Source of the DNA: Acidobacteriota bacterium
GTDB lineage: Bacteria; Acidobacteriota; UBA6911; RPQK01; DATIPO01
Length of the DNA: 5,116 nucleotides
Reading direction: 5' to 3'
Assembly: GCA_028277865.1 (NCBI GenBank)
Contig: JANQFM010000589.1
Coordinates: 1-5,116 of the forward strand
The notes under the pieces were generated by a model, which ran no database searches, was not told where the DNA came from, and saw only the letters and a program-made list of their open reading frames with translations. This document shows positions 1 through 4,648 of this stretch, in pieces. Every line of letters begins with the position of its first letter. Within the stretch, counting starts at the first letter, position 1. The translations under genes were made by a program, and so were the position numbers.

Positions 1-57
1 TGGTCACAGCCCATCAGTGTACCGATTCAAGTGCCCTAAATCAAACGGGGACAGGCA

Positions 58-92
58 GTTTGCGGTTGTCAGTTGTCAGTTGCCAGTTGTCG
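58..92. repeat. Heptanucleotide tandem array, GTTGTCA unit
   Basis: The copies follow each other without gaps: GTTGTCA (65-71), GTTGTCA (72-78), GTTGCCA (79-85) and GTTGTCG (86-92). A more degenerate unit, GTTTGCG, precedes them at 58-64. The 7-bp unit is not a multiple of three, which argues against a coding role. Heptameric short tandem repeats are known from intergenic DNA of cyanobacteria and other bacteria. Their function is unclear. Confidence 0.85.
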
Positions 93-102
93 GCCCAGAA
101 CC

Positions 103-137
103 GGAGCACAGAACTTGGAACAAGGAAAACGGCAGAT
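103..137. repeat. Degenerate heptanucleotide array, GGAACAA-like unit
   Basis: Reading in steps of seven gives GGAGCAC, AGAACTT, GGAACAA, GGAAAAC and GGCAGAT. Most units begin GGA or AGA and are purine-rich. The similarity between units is much weaker than in the flanking arrays. I call this a decayed array mainly because it lies between two clear 7-bp arrays. Confidence 0.45.
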
Positions 138-154
138 TTGCACCCTGAGAATTT

Positions 155-202
155 CGGACTTCGGACTTCGGACTTCGGACTTGGACCTTGGACCTGGACC
201 TT
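155..202. repeat. Heptanucleotide tandem array, CGGACTT then GGACCTT
   Basis: There are four perfect head-to-tail CGGACTT copies at 155-161, 162-168, 169-175 and 176-182. A related variant continues as GGACCTT (183-189), GGACCT (190-195, one base short) and GGACCTT (196-202). The switch from one unit to a sister unit within the same array suggests slippage growth followed by divergence. It is the cleanest tandem repeat in the window. Confidence 0.92.
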
Positions 203-223
203 CATTTTCACCGTCTCCTTCTT

Positions 224-258
224 CCTGATGCCTGACTCCTGCTTCCTGACTCCTTCCC
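224..258. repeat. Heptanucleotide tandem array, CCTGACT unit
   Basis: Consecutive 7-mers are CCTGATG (224-230), CCTGACT (231-237), CCTGCTT (238-244), CCTGACT (245-251) and CCTTCCC (252-258). CCTGACTCCT recurs exactly 14 bp apart, twice the unit length. This is the third clear 7-bp array in 200 bp, with a unit sequence unrelated to the other two. Confidence 0.75.
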
Positions 259-268
259 TGACCTGACG

Positions 269-310
269 GCCACGGAGACACTGAGGGCACAGAGAGGAAA
301 AGAACACAGA
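269..310. repeat. Degenerate GAGACAC/GCACAGAG-type repeat
   Basis: This stretch holds a loose series of CAC-plus-purine words: CACGGAGA, CACTGAGG, GCACAGAGAG and, after an A-rich spacer, ACACAGAG. Periodicity is about 8-10 bp and imperfect. It is purine-rich on the plus strand. In style it resembles the GCAGAG repeats at 4321-4374 and 4553-4620, which are purine-rich on the minus strand. Common descent is an inference that I could not test by alignment. It ends just before the stop codon of the amidohydrolase gene. Confidence 0.5.
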
Positions 311-318
311 GCTGAAAC

Positions 319-1590
319 TTAACGCTTGAGGCCTGACTTATCGATTTCCAACAGCGTTTGCAGGAGGACGGCGGTACCGTTGGCCAGATCCTCGGTTGCA
401 GTGTATTCGCGGGGGGAGTGGCTGATTCCGGCTCGGCTGGGGACGAAGATCATTCCGATGGGGGCGATGCGGGCGATGTTTTGGGCGTCGTGGCCGGCGC
501 CGCTGGGCATCTCCAGGGCTTTCAGGCCCAACCGGCGGGCTGAGGCGGCGATGATGCGGCGGATTTCCGGATCGGTCAAAGCGGGGAGCGCGGTGGTGTC
601 CAGGGGGGTGAAAGTGATTCGGGTTGCGGTCTGCTGTTGGATTTGCAGGGAGCGGCGGCGGATCTCCTCAAACAGGGAATCGATGACCTGCATGGACAGG
701 TCGCGCAGCTCCAAAGAGAAGACGGCCCGTCCGGGGATCACGTTTGCTGCCCCGGGTTCTGCCCGGATGCGGCCGACTGTGCCTACCTGGCGTCCGGGGA
801 CACTCCTCACCGTTTCGTTGACGGCCATTACCATACGGGAGGCGGCCAGCAGGGCGTCGCGGCGGCGGTTCATGGGAGTGGTTCCGGCGTGGTTGGCGAA
901 GCCTTGTACAGTCACCTCCCACCACGCAATGCCTACGATTCCCTGCACAACGCCGATGTCAGCGCCTTCCGATTCCAGAATGCCGCCTTGTTCGATGTGC
1001 ATTTCCAGGTAAGCCCGTAGCTGACCGGGGCGGCGAAGCGCTTGGGAGAGCCGTTGGGGTTCGCCTCCCACGTCCCTCAAACCCTGCCCCACAACCTTGC
1101 CGCTCTGGGTGGTGAGCTGCAATATCCCTTCTGAAAGTTCTTCGGAGAGAGCCCGGCTTCCCACCATCGAGCCTTCTTCATCGGCAAAGACCACCACTTC
1201 GAGGGGATGGCGGTTTCGGATTTGGCTGTCTTGCAGCAGTTGGGAGCATTCCAGAGCCGCGATGACGCCGGCTGTCCCATCGTACTTGCCGGCTTGGGGA
1301 ACCGAGTCTATGTGGGATCCGATCAGGACGGGCGGCAGGCCCGTTAGGCTTCCCGAACGGCTACCGATCAGGTTGCCTGCCGGGTCTGTGCGCACCCGCA
1401 GGCCAGCTTGGCGCATCCAGGAAGCGACCAAGAGGCGTCCCCGGATGTCGGCTTGGCTGAAGGCCAGCCTGTTGACGCCTTGCGGCCCAGCGCCGGCTGA
1501 TGCAGCCAGCTCTTCGATACGGCTTTGCAGGCGTTGCGGATCAACGGTCAGGTCTTGAATCATAAGGGGAGGCCCGCTCTTAGCTATCAA
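319..1590 (-). CDS. M20-family Zn amidohydrolase (N-carbamoyl-L-amino-acid hydrolase / allantoate amidohydrolase type)
   Basis: A 423-residue cytosolic enzyme of peptidase family M20, hydantoinase/carbamoylase subgroup. Members hydrolyse the carbamoyl or ureido group of N-carbamoyl amino acids, allantoate or similar substrates, in hydantoin or purine nitrogen salvage. Visible metal-site motifs are GSHIDS (His93), KYDG (Asp104), FADEEG (Glu138 as likely catalytic base, Glu139 as ligand), EMHIEQG (His198) and SHSPRE (His391). The dimerisation-domain signature NHAGTTPM (His234) and a GAGHDAQ motif (His367) are present, as are Asn283 and Arg296 in typical positions. All key residues appear intact and the length is normal for the family. 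There is no signal peptide. The TTG start at 1590 has GAGGAG four to five bases upstream. An ATG at 1563 (nine residues shorter) lacks a visible ribosome binding site but starts nearer the usual family N-terminus. No hydantoinase, allantoinase or transporter gene is adjacent, so the substrate cannot be chosen among family options. Confidence 0.92.
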   Translation of the reverse strand: MIAKSGPPLMIQDLTVDPQRLQSRIEELAASAGAGPQGVNRLAFSQADIRGRLLVASWMRQAGLRVRTDPAGNLIGSRSGSLTGLPPVLIGSHIDSVPQAGKYDGTAGVIAALECSQLLQDSQIRNRHPLEVVVFADEEGSMVGSRALSEELSEGILQLTTQSGKVVGQGLRDVGGEPQRLSQALRRPGQLRAYLEMHIEQGGILESEGADIGVVQGIVGIAWWEVTVQGFANHAGTTPMNRRRDALLAASRMVMAVNETVRSVPGRQVGTVGRIRAEPGAANVIPGRAVFSLELRDLSMQVIDSLFEEIRRRSLQIQQQTATRITFTPLDTTALPALTDPEIRRIIAASARRLGLKALEMPSGAGHDAQNIARIAPIGMIFVPSRAGISHSPREYTATEDLANGTAVLLQTLLEIDKSGLKR

Positions 1591-1593
1591 TGG

Positions 1594-1599
1594 TCTCCT
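1594..1599 (-). promoter_or_regulatory. Ribosome binding site supporting the TTG start of the amidohydrolase
   Basis: On the minus strand GAGGAG is followed closely by ACCA and then TTG at 1590-1588. The in-frame ATG at 1563 is preceded by a C/T-rich stretch with no Shine-Dalgarno-like sequence. The site favours initiation at TTG, though the spacing is on the short side. Confidence 0.5.
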
Positions 1600-1734
1600 C
1601 AGGCAAGAGTCTACAATAGGGGGAAGCCGGTGGCTGCAAGGCTGCAGAGATAAGGGCAGACAGCATGGTATTATTTCCGACTTCCGAGCTTCAAGAAATC
1701 CTCAATCGCACAAAATCGATATCTAGCTGATCCC

Positions 1735-1747
1735 GGATATGATATCC
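1735..1747. promoter_or_regulatory. Palindrome GGATATGATATCC, candidate vapBC operator
   Basis: GGATAT (1735-1740) and ATATCC (1742-1747) form a perfect inverted repeat around a single central G, ending 29 bases before the vapB start codon. GATATC occurs here at 1741-1746 and again at 1718-1723, 23 bp away. The palindrome includes TATGAT (1738-1743), a five-of-six match to a sigma-70 -10 box, though no good -35 box sits upstream. Type II antitoxins with ribbon-helix-helix folds usually bind such palindromes and repress their own operon. That this palindrome is the operator is inferred from position and symmetry. Confidence 0.5.
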
Positions 1748-1776
1748 TTGTCGCCTGGGTCAAGGAGTGAAGTATC

Positions 1777-1992
1777 ATGGCTGTTCGAAAGACCAGTGTT
1801 GAAATCAACCAGGATCTCTTGGATGCCGTAAAACGCATTTTGGCCACCAAGACGGTCAAGGAAACGGTCGAAGAGGCTTTTCGAGAAGTCTTGAGAGCCC
1901 AGGCCAGAAGAGAGGAGGTCCAAGCTCTCTCGACGATGGATGGGATGGACCTCGACAAGCTGGAGATTATGGCAGAGGCCTGGCGATCATGA
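1777..1992 (+). CDS. vapB: VapB-family antitoxin
   Basis: A 71-residue antitoxin of a type II toxin-antitoxin pair, expected to bind and neutralise the PIN-domain RNase encoded just downstream and to repress the operon. The N-terminal half fits a ribbon-helix-helix DNA-binding fold: a beta-strand around residues 5-10 (KTSVEI), a first helix near 12-23 (QDLLDAVKRILA) and a second near 27-44 (VKETVEEAFREVLRAQAR). The pattern matches the short VapB group with a strand, Asp-Leu-Leu helix and E-A-V/F-R-E-like helix. The C-terminal segment (about 57-71), ending in EAWRS, is the likely toxin-binding tail. The ATG start has AAGGAG at 1762-1767, nine bases away. Its last codons overlap the toxin start in the sequence ATGA, so the two are translationally coupled. 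Confidence 0.85.
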   Translation: MAVRKTSVEINQDLLDAVKRILATKTVKETVEEAFREVLRAQARREEVQALSTMDGMDLDKLEIMAEAWRS

Positions 1993-2402
1993 AAGCCCGC
2001 TATTTGATTGACAAGAGCGCCTTGGCACGGATGCCTCTGAAACCTGTCCGGCAACGGCTGGCGCCAATCATCGATGGGGGTGAGGCCGCCACCTGTTCCA
2101 TCGTTGATCTGGAAGTCCTGTTCAGTGCCCGCAACGCGCAAGAGCATGAGAAGATCCGAATGCGGCGCGCTCTGGCCTACAGTCGCATCCCCCTCAGTGA
2201 GGAGAGCTTTCAGCGAGCCATTGCCGTTCAGTCCCAACTCGCCCAAACAGGCCGGCACCGCCTTCCAATTCCGGACTTGATCATTGCAGCGGTAGCTGAG
2301 ACGGCCGGCCTGATCGTGTTGCACTACGACAGCGACTACGATGTCATCGCCGAAGTGACCGGTCAGCCCACCGAGTGGGTAGCCCCTCGTGGAACCCTGT
2401 AG
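1989..2402 (+). CDS. vapC: VapC-family PIN-domain ribonuclease toxin
   Basis: A 137-residue PIN-domain protein. VapC toxins are Mg2+-dependent endoribonucleases that cleave tRNA or rRNA when freed from VapB. The conserved acidic residues of the PIN active site are visible: Asp8 in YLIDKSALAR, Glu42 in CSIVDLEVLFSAR, Asp96 in LPIPDLIIAAVAE, and Asp114/Asp116 in LHYDSDYDVIA. The C-terminus GQPTEWVAPRGTL matches a PIN subgroup that I recall as common in Actinobacteria and other soil bacteria. Length is normal and no active-site residue is missing, so the toxin looks functional. The start overlaps the vapB stop by 4 bp, with AGAGG at 1974-1978 as a plausible ribosome binding site. The RNA target cannot be read from the sequence. 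It converges with modC, leaving 41 bp between the stop codons. Confidence 0.9.
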   Translation: MKARYLIDKSALARMPLKPVRQRLAPIIDGGEAATCSIVDLEVLFSARNAQEHEKIRMRRALAYSRIPLSEESFQRAIAVQSQLAQTGRHRLPIPDLIIAAVAETAGLIVLHYDSDYDVIAEVTGQPTEWVAPRGTL

Positions 2403-2411
2403 ACCACCCCT

Positions 2412-2492
2412 GGAAGCCCGCAAGAGGTCACGTTAGTTCACTGTCAATTTCGCGAAGTTTCGCTCAGATTTTCGTGCTTTTCGCGGGCTTCC
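2412..2492. repeat. Inverted repeat spanning the vapC-modC convergent junction
   Basis: GGAAGCCCGC (2412-2421) is matched by its exact reverse complement GCGGGCTTCC (2483-2492). The arms are separated by 61 bases that contain the modC stop codon. The left arm begins nine bases after the vapC stop and the right arm lies inside modC. A bidirectional transcription-stop hairpin is possible, but the loop is long and no T-run follows either arm closely. The element may instead be two facing copies of a repeat. A small palindrome, TTCGCGAA, sits inside at 2449-2456. Confidence 0.4.
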
Positions 2493-3625
2493 CCCTTCCC
2501 CTCCCGTCCCGCGTAGACGCTGCAGCCAGTGGCCTTGATGATCAGGTGCACCGGCTTGCCGGGCTCCAGTTGCAGGTCGGACATAGCTTGCGAGGTGACT
2601 TCGATGGCCAGATCGGGGATGTCCGGTGCCAGTGCGGCCCTTACCAGCCGAAGGCCTCCCAAATCCTGGACCGAGGTGACCTCGGCCGGCAGGATGTTTT
2701 GGGCGGAAAGGCCTTGGGGCAGGCGAGTGGCGATGAGGATCTCATGGGCGGGGATTCCCACCAGAAGATCGTCGCCTGGGCGGGCCGTCAAGCGGGGCGT
2801 AGTCAACTGGACCGAGCTGACCGGGCTTCCCAGGCGAACCCGGCTGGTGGCGCCTTGGCTGCTGAGCAGGAATCCGGGCAGCAGGTTTTCGAAGCCGGCT
2901 TCTTCGGCCAGCGGGAAGACCTTGGGATCGGTCAGCACCTGACGGGGCGAGCCGCGGGCGATGACGCGTCCCTTTTGCAGTACGATCAACTCGTCGCACA
3001 GAGCCTGCACCTCGGCGGGGTCGTGGGAGACGAGCAGCGTGGGGGTCTGGAATTCCCTCCGCACACGGCGCAAAAAGGGCAATACGCGGCGGCGCAAGGG
3101 CAGGTCGAGCGAGGCCAGGGGTTCATCCAGCAGCAGCAGGCGGGGACCGGAGCAAAGCGCCCGTCCTAGGGCCACCCGCTGGCGTTCGCCGCCTGACAGG
3201 GTGGACACTTGGCGTCCCAAGAGAGTTTCCAACTCCAGCAAGCGGCACACGGAGGAAAAGGTCTCCTCCAGGCGTCCGCCGTTGCGGCGGGCTCGGGCAG
3301 CGCCGGCTAAAAGGTTGCGGCGCACGTCCTGGTGAGGGAAGAGCAGCCCGTCCTGGGGGACGTAGCCGATGTGGCGCTCTTCGGGACGCCGGTAAGTCCC
3401 CGATTTGGAGTCGAGCCACACCTCCCGGCCCAGCCGGATGCGTCCCTTTGCCTGGCGCCTGAGTCCGGCCACCGTTTCCAGCAGGCTGGTCTTGCCCGCT
3501 CCGGATGCGCCGAAGACACCTGTCACCTGATGGCCGGTTCGGAAGTCGACCTCCAGCTCGAATCGGTCCAATGGCAACCGGATGCGAACTTCCAATCTAG
3601 CCCCAGCCTGGGTTTGCGCACTCAT
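2444..3625 (-). CDS. modC: Molybdate ABC transporter ATP-binding protein ModC
   Basis: The 393-residue ATPase subunit that powers molybdate (or tungstate) import with ModB and a ModA binding protein, on the cytoplasmic face of the membrane. The nucleotide-binding domain is complete: Walker A GASGAGKT (39-46, Lys45), Q-loop VPQDG (Gln91), signature LSGGE (143-147), Walker B RLLLLDEP (162-169, Glu168) and the switch His201 in LLVSHD. A C-terminal TOBE/Mop-like oxyanion-binding domain covers roughly 305-370, from LSAQNILPAEV to ATGCSV. This domain and the modB partner support molybdate over other anions. The last 22 residues, rich in Gly, Arg, Lys and Glu, lie beyond that domain and are encoded partly by a repeat-like stretch. 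The protein is somewhat longer than the typical 350-360 residues. The ATG overlaps the modB stop by one base (TGATG), with AGGAG seven bases upstream, so translation is probably coupled. The gene converges on vapC. Confidence 0.94.
   Translation of the reverse strand: MSAQTQAGARLEVRIRLPLDRFELEVDFRTGHQVTGVFGASGAGKTSLLETVAGLRRQAKGRIRLGREVWLDSKSGTYRRPEERHIGYVPQDGLLFPHQDVRRNLLAGAARARRNGGRLEETFSSVCRLLELETLLGRQVSTLSGGERQRVALGRALCSGPRLLLLDEPLASLDLPLRRRVLPFLRRVRREFQTPTLLVSHDPAEVQALCDELIVLQKGRVIARGSPRQVLTDPKVFPLAEEAGFENLLPGFLLSSQGATSRVRLGSPVSSVQLTTPRLTARPGDDLLVGIPAHEILIATRLPQGLSAQNILPAEVTSVQDLGGLRLVRAALAPDIPDLAIEVTSQAMSDLQLEPGKPVHLIIKATGCSVYAGREGKGEAREKHENLSETSRN
2449..2489 (-). repeat. CGAAA-rich degenerate repeat inside the 3' end of modC
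   Basis: Read on the minus strand, CGAAAA or CGAAA words recur four times at spacings of about 9-12 bases, next to GCCCGCG and ending in TTCGCGAAATT. The composition and periodicity differ from the modC body and resemble the intergenic repeats of this window. It is translated as part of the ModC C-terminal tail, which lies outside the recognisable domains. Confidence 0.45.
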
Positions 3626-4320
3626 CAGGCAGCTCCTGGAGAGGGAAGTGAAGCCCTGAGCGGACGGCGACGGGCAAGGTGTTCTGAGACGAGAATGGCG
3701 CTCAAACCGACGGACAGCGAAACGGCCAACAGGAAGTAGGCTTCACGGTCATTGCCCACTTGCTGGGCCGAAAAGATCGCCGAGGCCAGCGTCTGGGTAC
3801 GGCCCGGAATGTTCCCGGCGATGGTTACCGTGGCGCCGAACTCGCCGATGGCCCGGGTAAACCCCAAAATAGCCGCCGCCAAAAGCCCTTTGGAGGCCAG
3901 GGGCAGGGTGTAGCGGGCAAAGGTGGCCAAGCGCCCGTGGCCCAGTGTGCGGGCCATCATTTCCAGGCGAGGATCGACGCCCTCAAAGGTCACTCGGGCC
4001 GTGCGCACCACCAAAGGCACGGACATCACCGCCGAAGCCAGCACGGCCGCTTTCCAGGTCAGCAGGACATCCAAGTCGAATCCCAGTGCTTCCCGTCCCA
4101 GCATGCCCTGCATGGAGAAAGCTTCCAGCAGCAAATAGCCCACCGCCGTCGGGGGCAGCACCAAAGGCAGTCCGACCAAGGCCGACACCAGACTCTTGCC
4201 GCGAAACTCAAAGCGAGCCAGCAAGTAGGCCAGCATCACCCCTGGAATCAGCACCAGCAGCGTAGCTGTCGAGGCTACCTGCAACGAAAGCCGCAGTGCC
4301 GTCAAAGCATTGTCATCCAT
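3625..4320 (-). CDS. modB: Molybdate ABC transporter permease ModB
   Basis: The 231-residue inner-membrane permease of the molybdate importer, which forms the channel as a dimer and docks on ModC. Hydrophobic segments lie near residues 12-35, 43-66, 87-105, 145-165 and 195-214. The cytoplasmic coupling (EAA) loop is at about 120-160, with ARTLGHGRLATFARYTLP followed by FTRAIGEFGAT. The family-typical IAGNIPGRTQTL follows at 167-178. I chose ATG 4320 because the protein then starts in the usual way (MDDNALTALRLSL) and is preceded by purine-rich AGAGGAGG and GAGAAGAGAAG. The same frame continues to an ATG at 4419, but those 33 extra residues (Arg/Lys/Glu-rich, including RRAKTQRRREEK) read through an intergenic repeat, lack a ribosome binding site at 4419 and are not family-like. 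No modA precedes the gene, and I saw no ModE-type TATATAACG palindrome upstream. Confidence 0.92.
   Translation of the reverse strand: MDDNALTALRLSLQVASTATLLVLIPGVMLAYLLARFEFRGKSLVSALVGLPLVLPPTAVGYLLLEAFSMQGMLGREALGFDLDVLLTWKAAVLASAVMSVPLVVRTARVTFEGVDPRLEMMARTLGHGRLATFARYTLPLASKGLLAAAILGFTRAIGEFGATVTIAGNIPGRTQTLASAIFSAQQVGNDREAYFLLAVSLSVGLSAILVSEHLARRRPLRASLPSPGAA
3633..3637 (-). promoter_or_regulatory. Ribosome binding site of modC within modB
   Basis: AGGAG on the minus strand lies inside the last codons of modB, seven bases before the modC ATG. It fixes the modC start at 3625 and fits coupled translation across the TGATG junction. Confidence 0.7.
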
Positions 4321-4374
4321 CTTCTCTTCTCGCCTCCTCTGCGTCTTTGCTCTGCGATCTCTGCGGTTATCCCC
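4321..4374 (-). repeat. GCAGAG-type repeat, copy A, carrying the modB ribosome binding site
   Basis: On the minus strand this copy begins GGGGATAACCGCAGAG, continues through further GCAGAG words and ends in AGAGGAGGCGAGAAGAGAAG immediately before the modB ATG. Compared without gaps with copy B at an offset of 227 bp, positions 4335-4374 match 4562-4601 at 33 of 40 bases, including the last 12 bases of each (GCGGTTATCCCC on the plus strand). The AGGAGG inside it is about 12 bases from the ATG and the GAGAAGAG stretch is nearer. The repeat therefore seems to provide the translation signal of modB. Confidence 0.75.
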
Positions 4375-4552
4375 TCCTCGAACACTGAGCGGCTTGCCCG
4401 CGAATTGGCTGCTTGCCATTTTAGCCGACGAGCCGGATGGCGACTCTCTTCTGCAGATGATCCAAAAGCCTCGATCTCAGCAGCGTCCTATCTGGAAGCC
4501 GGAATCGTCCTTGAGCGCTTTCCTGTGCTCACCGACGAGAACAGCAGGGGGC
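4375..4552. other. Intergenic spacer upstream of modB
   Basis: This stretch of about 180 bases lies between two repeat copies and upstream of both divergent genes, so it or its flanks should hold the promoters for modBC and the MDR oxidoreductase. I found no convincing -35/-10 pair. A TAAAAT on the minus strand near 4418-4423 lacks a matching -35. No ModE-like operator, RNA gene or protein-like reading frame was recognised. Confidence 0.4.
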
Positions 4553-4620
4553 TTCTCTGCGCTCTCTGCCTCTTCTCTCTGCGCTCTCGGCGGTTATCCC
4601 CTTCTCCTTTTTTTGCGTCT
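4553..4620 (-). repeat. GCAGAG-type repeat, copy B
   Basis: The minus strand reads A/G-rich GACGCAAAAAAAGGAGAA, then GGGGATAACCGCCGAG and several GCAGAG or GGCAGAG words. It is in the same orientation as copy A (33 of 40 identical over the core) and extends further upstream on that strand with the A-run. It ends about 28 bases before the start codon of the MDR oxidoreductase. Conceptual translation gives ITAESAERRG-like peptides, which I recall as a common artefact of this repeat type in many genomes. Confidence 0.75.
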
Positions 4621-4648
4621 TGACGAGAAATCTCCTACCCTGCTGAGC

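Larger units (their letters stand above)
1..318. other. Gene-free region made of short tandem repeats
   Basis: I see no credible gene in these 318 bases. Short open frames exist on both strands, but their translations simply read out the repeats and resemble no protein family I know. From about 58 to 258 the sequence is a run of different 7-bp arrays, listed separately, followed by a GAGACAC/GCACAGAG-type repeat up to about 310. Positions 1-57 are unique-looking, apart from a GGGGACAGGCA string at 47-57. The region lies downstream of the minus-strand amidohydrolase gene. I found no convincing intrinsic terminator with a stem and T-run. Confidence 0.75.

Noticed and set aside
58..258. CRISPR array
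   Set aside because: The units are only 7 bp and contiguous. There are no 25-40-bp repeats separated by unique spacers and no cas gene nearby.
60..307. Open frames of 68-88 codons on both strands across 41-307
   Set aside because: Their peptides are direct translations of 7-bp arrays (for example repeated KSEVRSPK-like text), they overlap each other on both strands, and none has a ribosome binding site or a recognisable domain.
326..1558. Long open frames on the plus strand opposite the amidohydrolase gene (326-1012, 637-1020, 1097-1558)
   Set aside because: They mirror the GC-rich codon pattern of the real minus-strand gene, which has an intact set of catalytic motifs. Their translations are low-complexity and family-less.
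1600..1680. Sigma-70 promoters in the divergent gap (TACAAT at 1612-1617, TATTAT at 1669-1674 on the plus strand; TTGCAG with TAGACT or TATTGT on the minus strand)
   Set aside because: Each has a passable -10 alone or a poor -35 at the wrong spacing. None is better than chance in AT-containing intergenic DNA.
1671..2423. 250-codon open frame on the minus strand over vapBC
   Set aside because: It is antisense to two well-supported, translationally coupled genes and shows no domain. VapB and VapC both carry clear family motifs on the plus strand.
2375..3169. 264-codon open frame on the plus strand opposite modC
   Set aside because: It is Gln/Gly-rich antisense translation of an ABC ATPase gene whose Walker, signature and TOBE motifs are all intact on the other strand.
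4321..4419. N-terminal extension of ModB starting at ATG 4419
   Set aside because: The 33 residues are the translation of a dispersed repeat and unique spacer. No ribosome binding site precedes 4419, whereas ATG 4320 has one and gives the usual ModB N-terminus.
4375..4552. ModE operator or molybdenum-cofactor riboswitch upstream of modB
   Set aside because: I saw no TATATAACG-type inverted repeat and could not recognise a Moco riboswitch core by eye. A covariance-model search would be needed to exclude it.
3760..4623. 287-codon open frame on the plus strand opposite modB and through the repeats
   Set aside because: It is antisense to a clear permease gene and continues through two intergenic repeat copies, as expected of a chance frame in GC-rich DNA.
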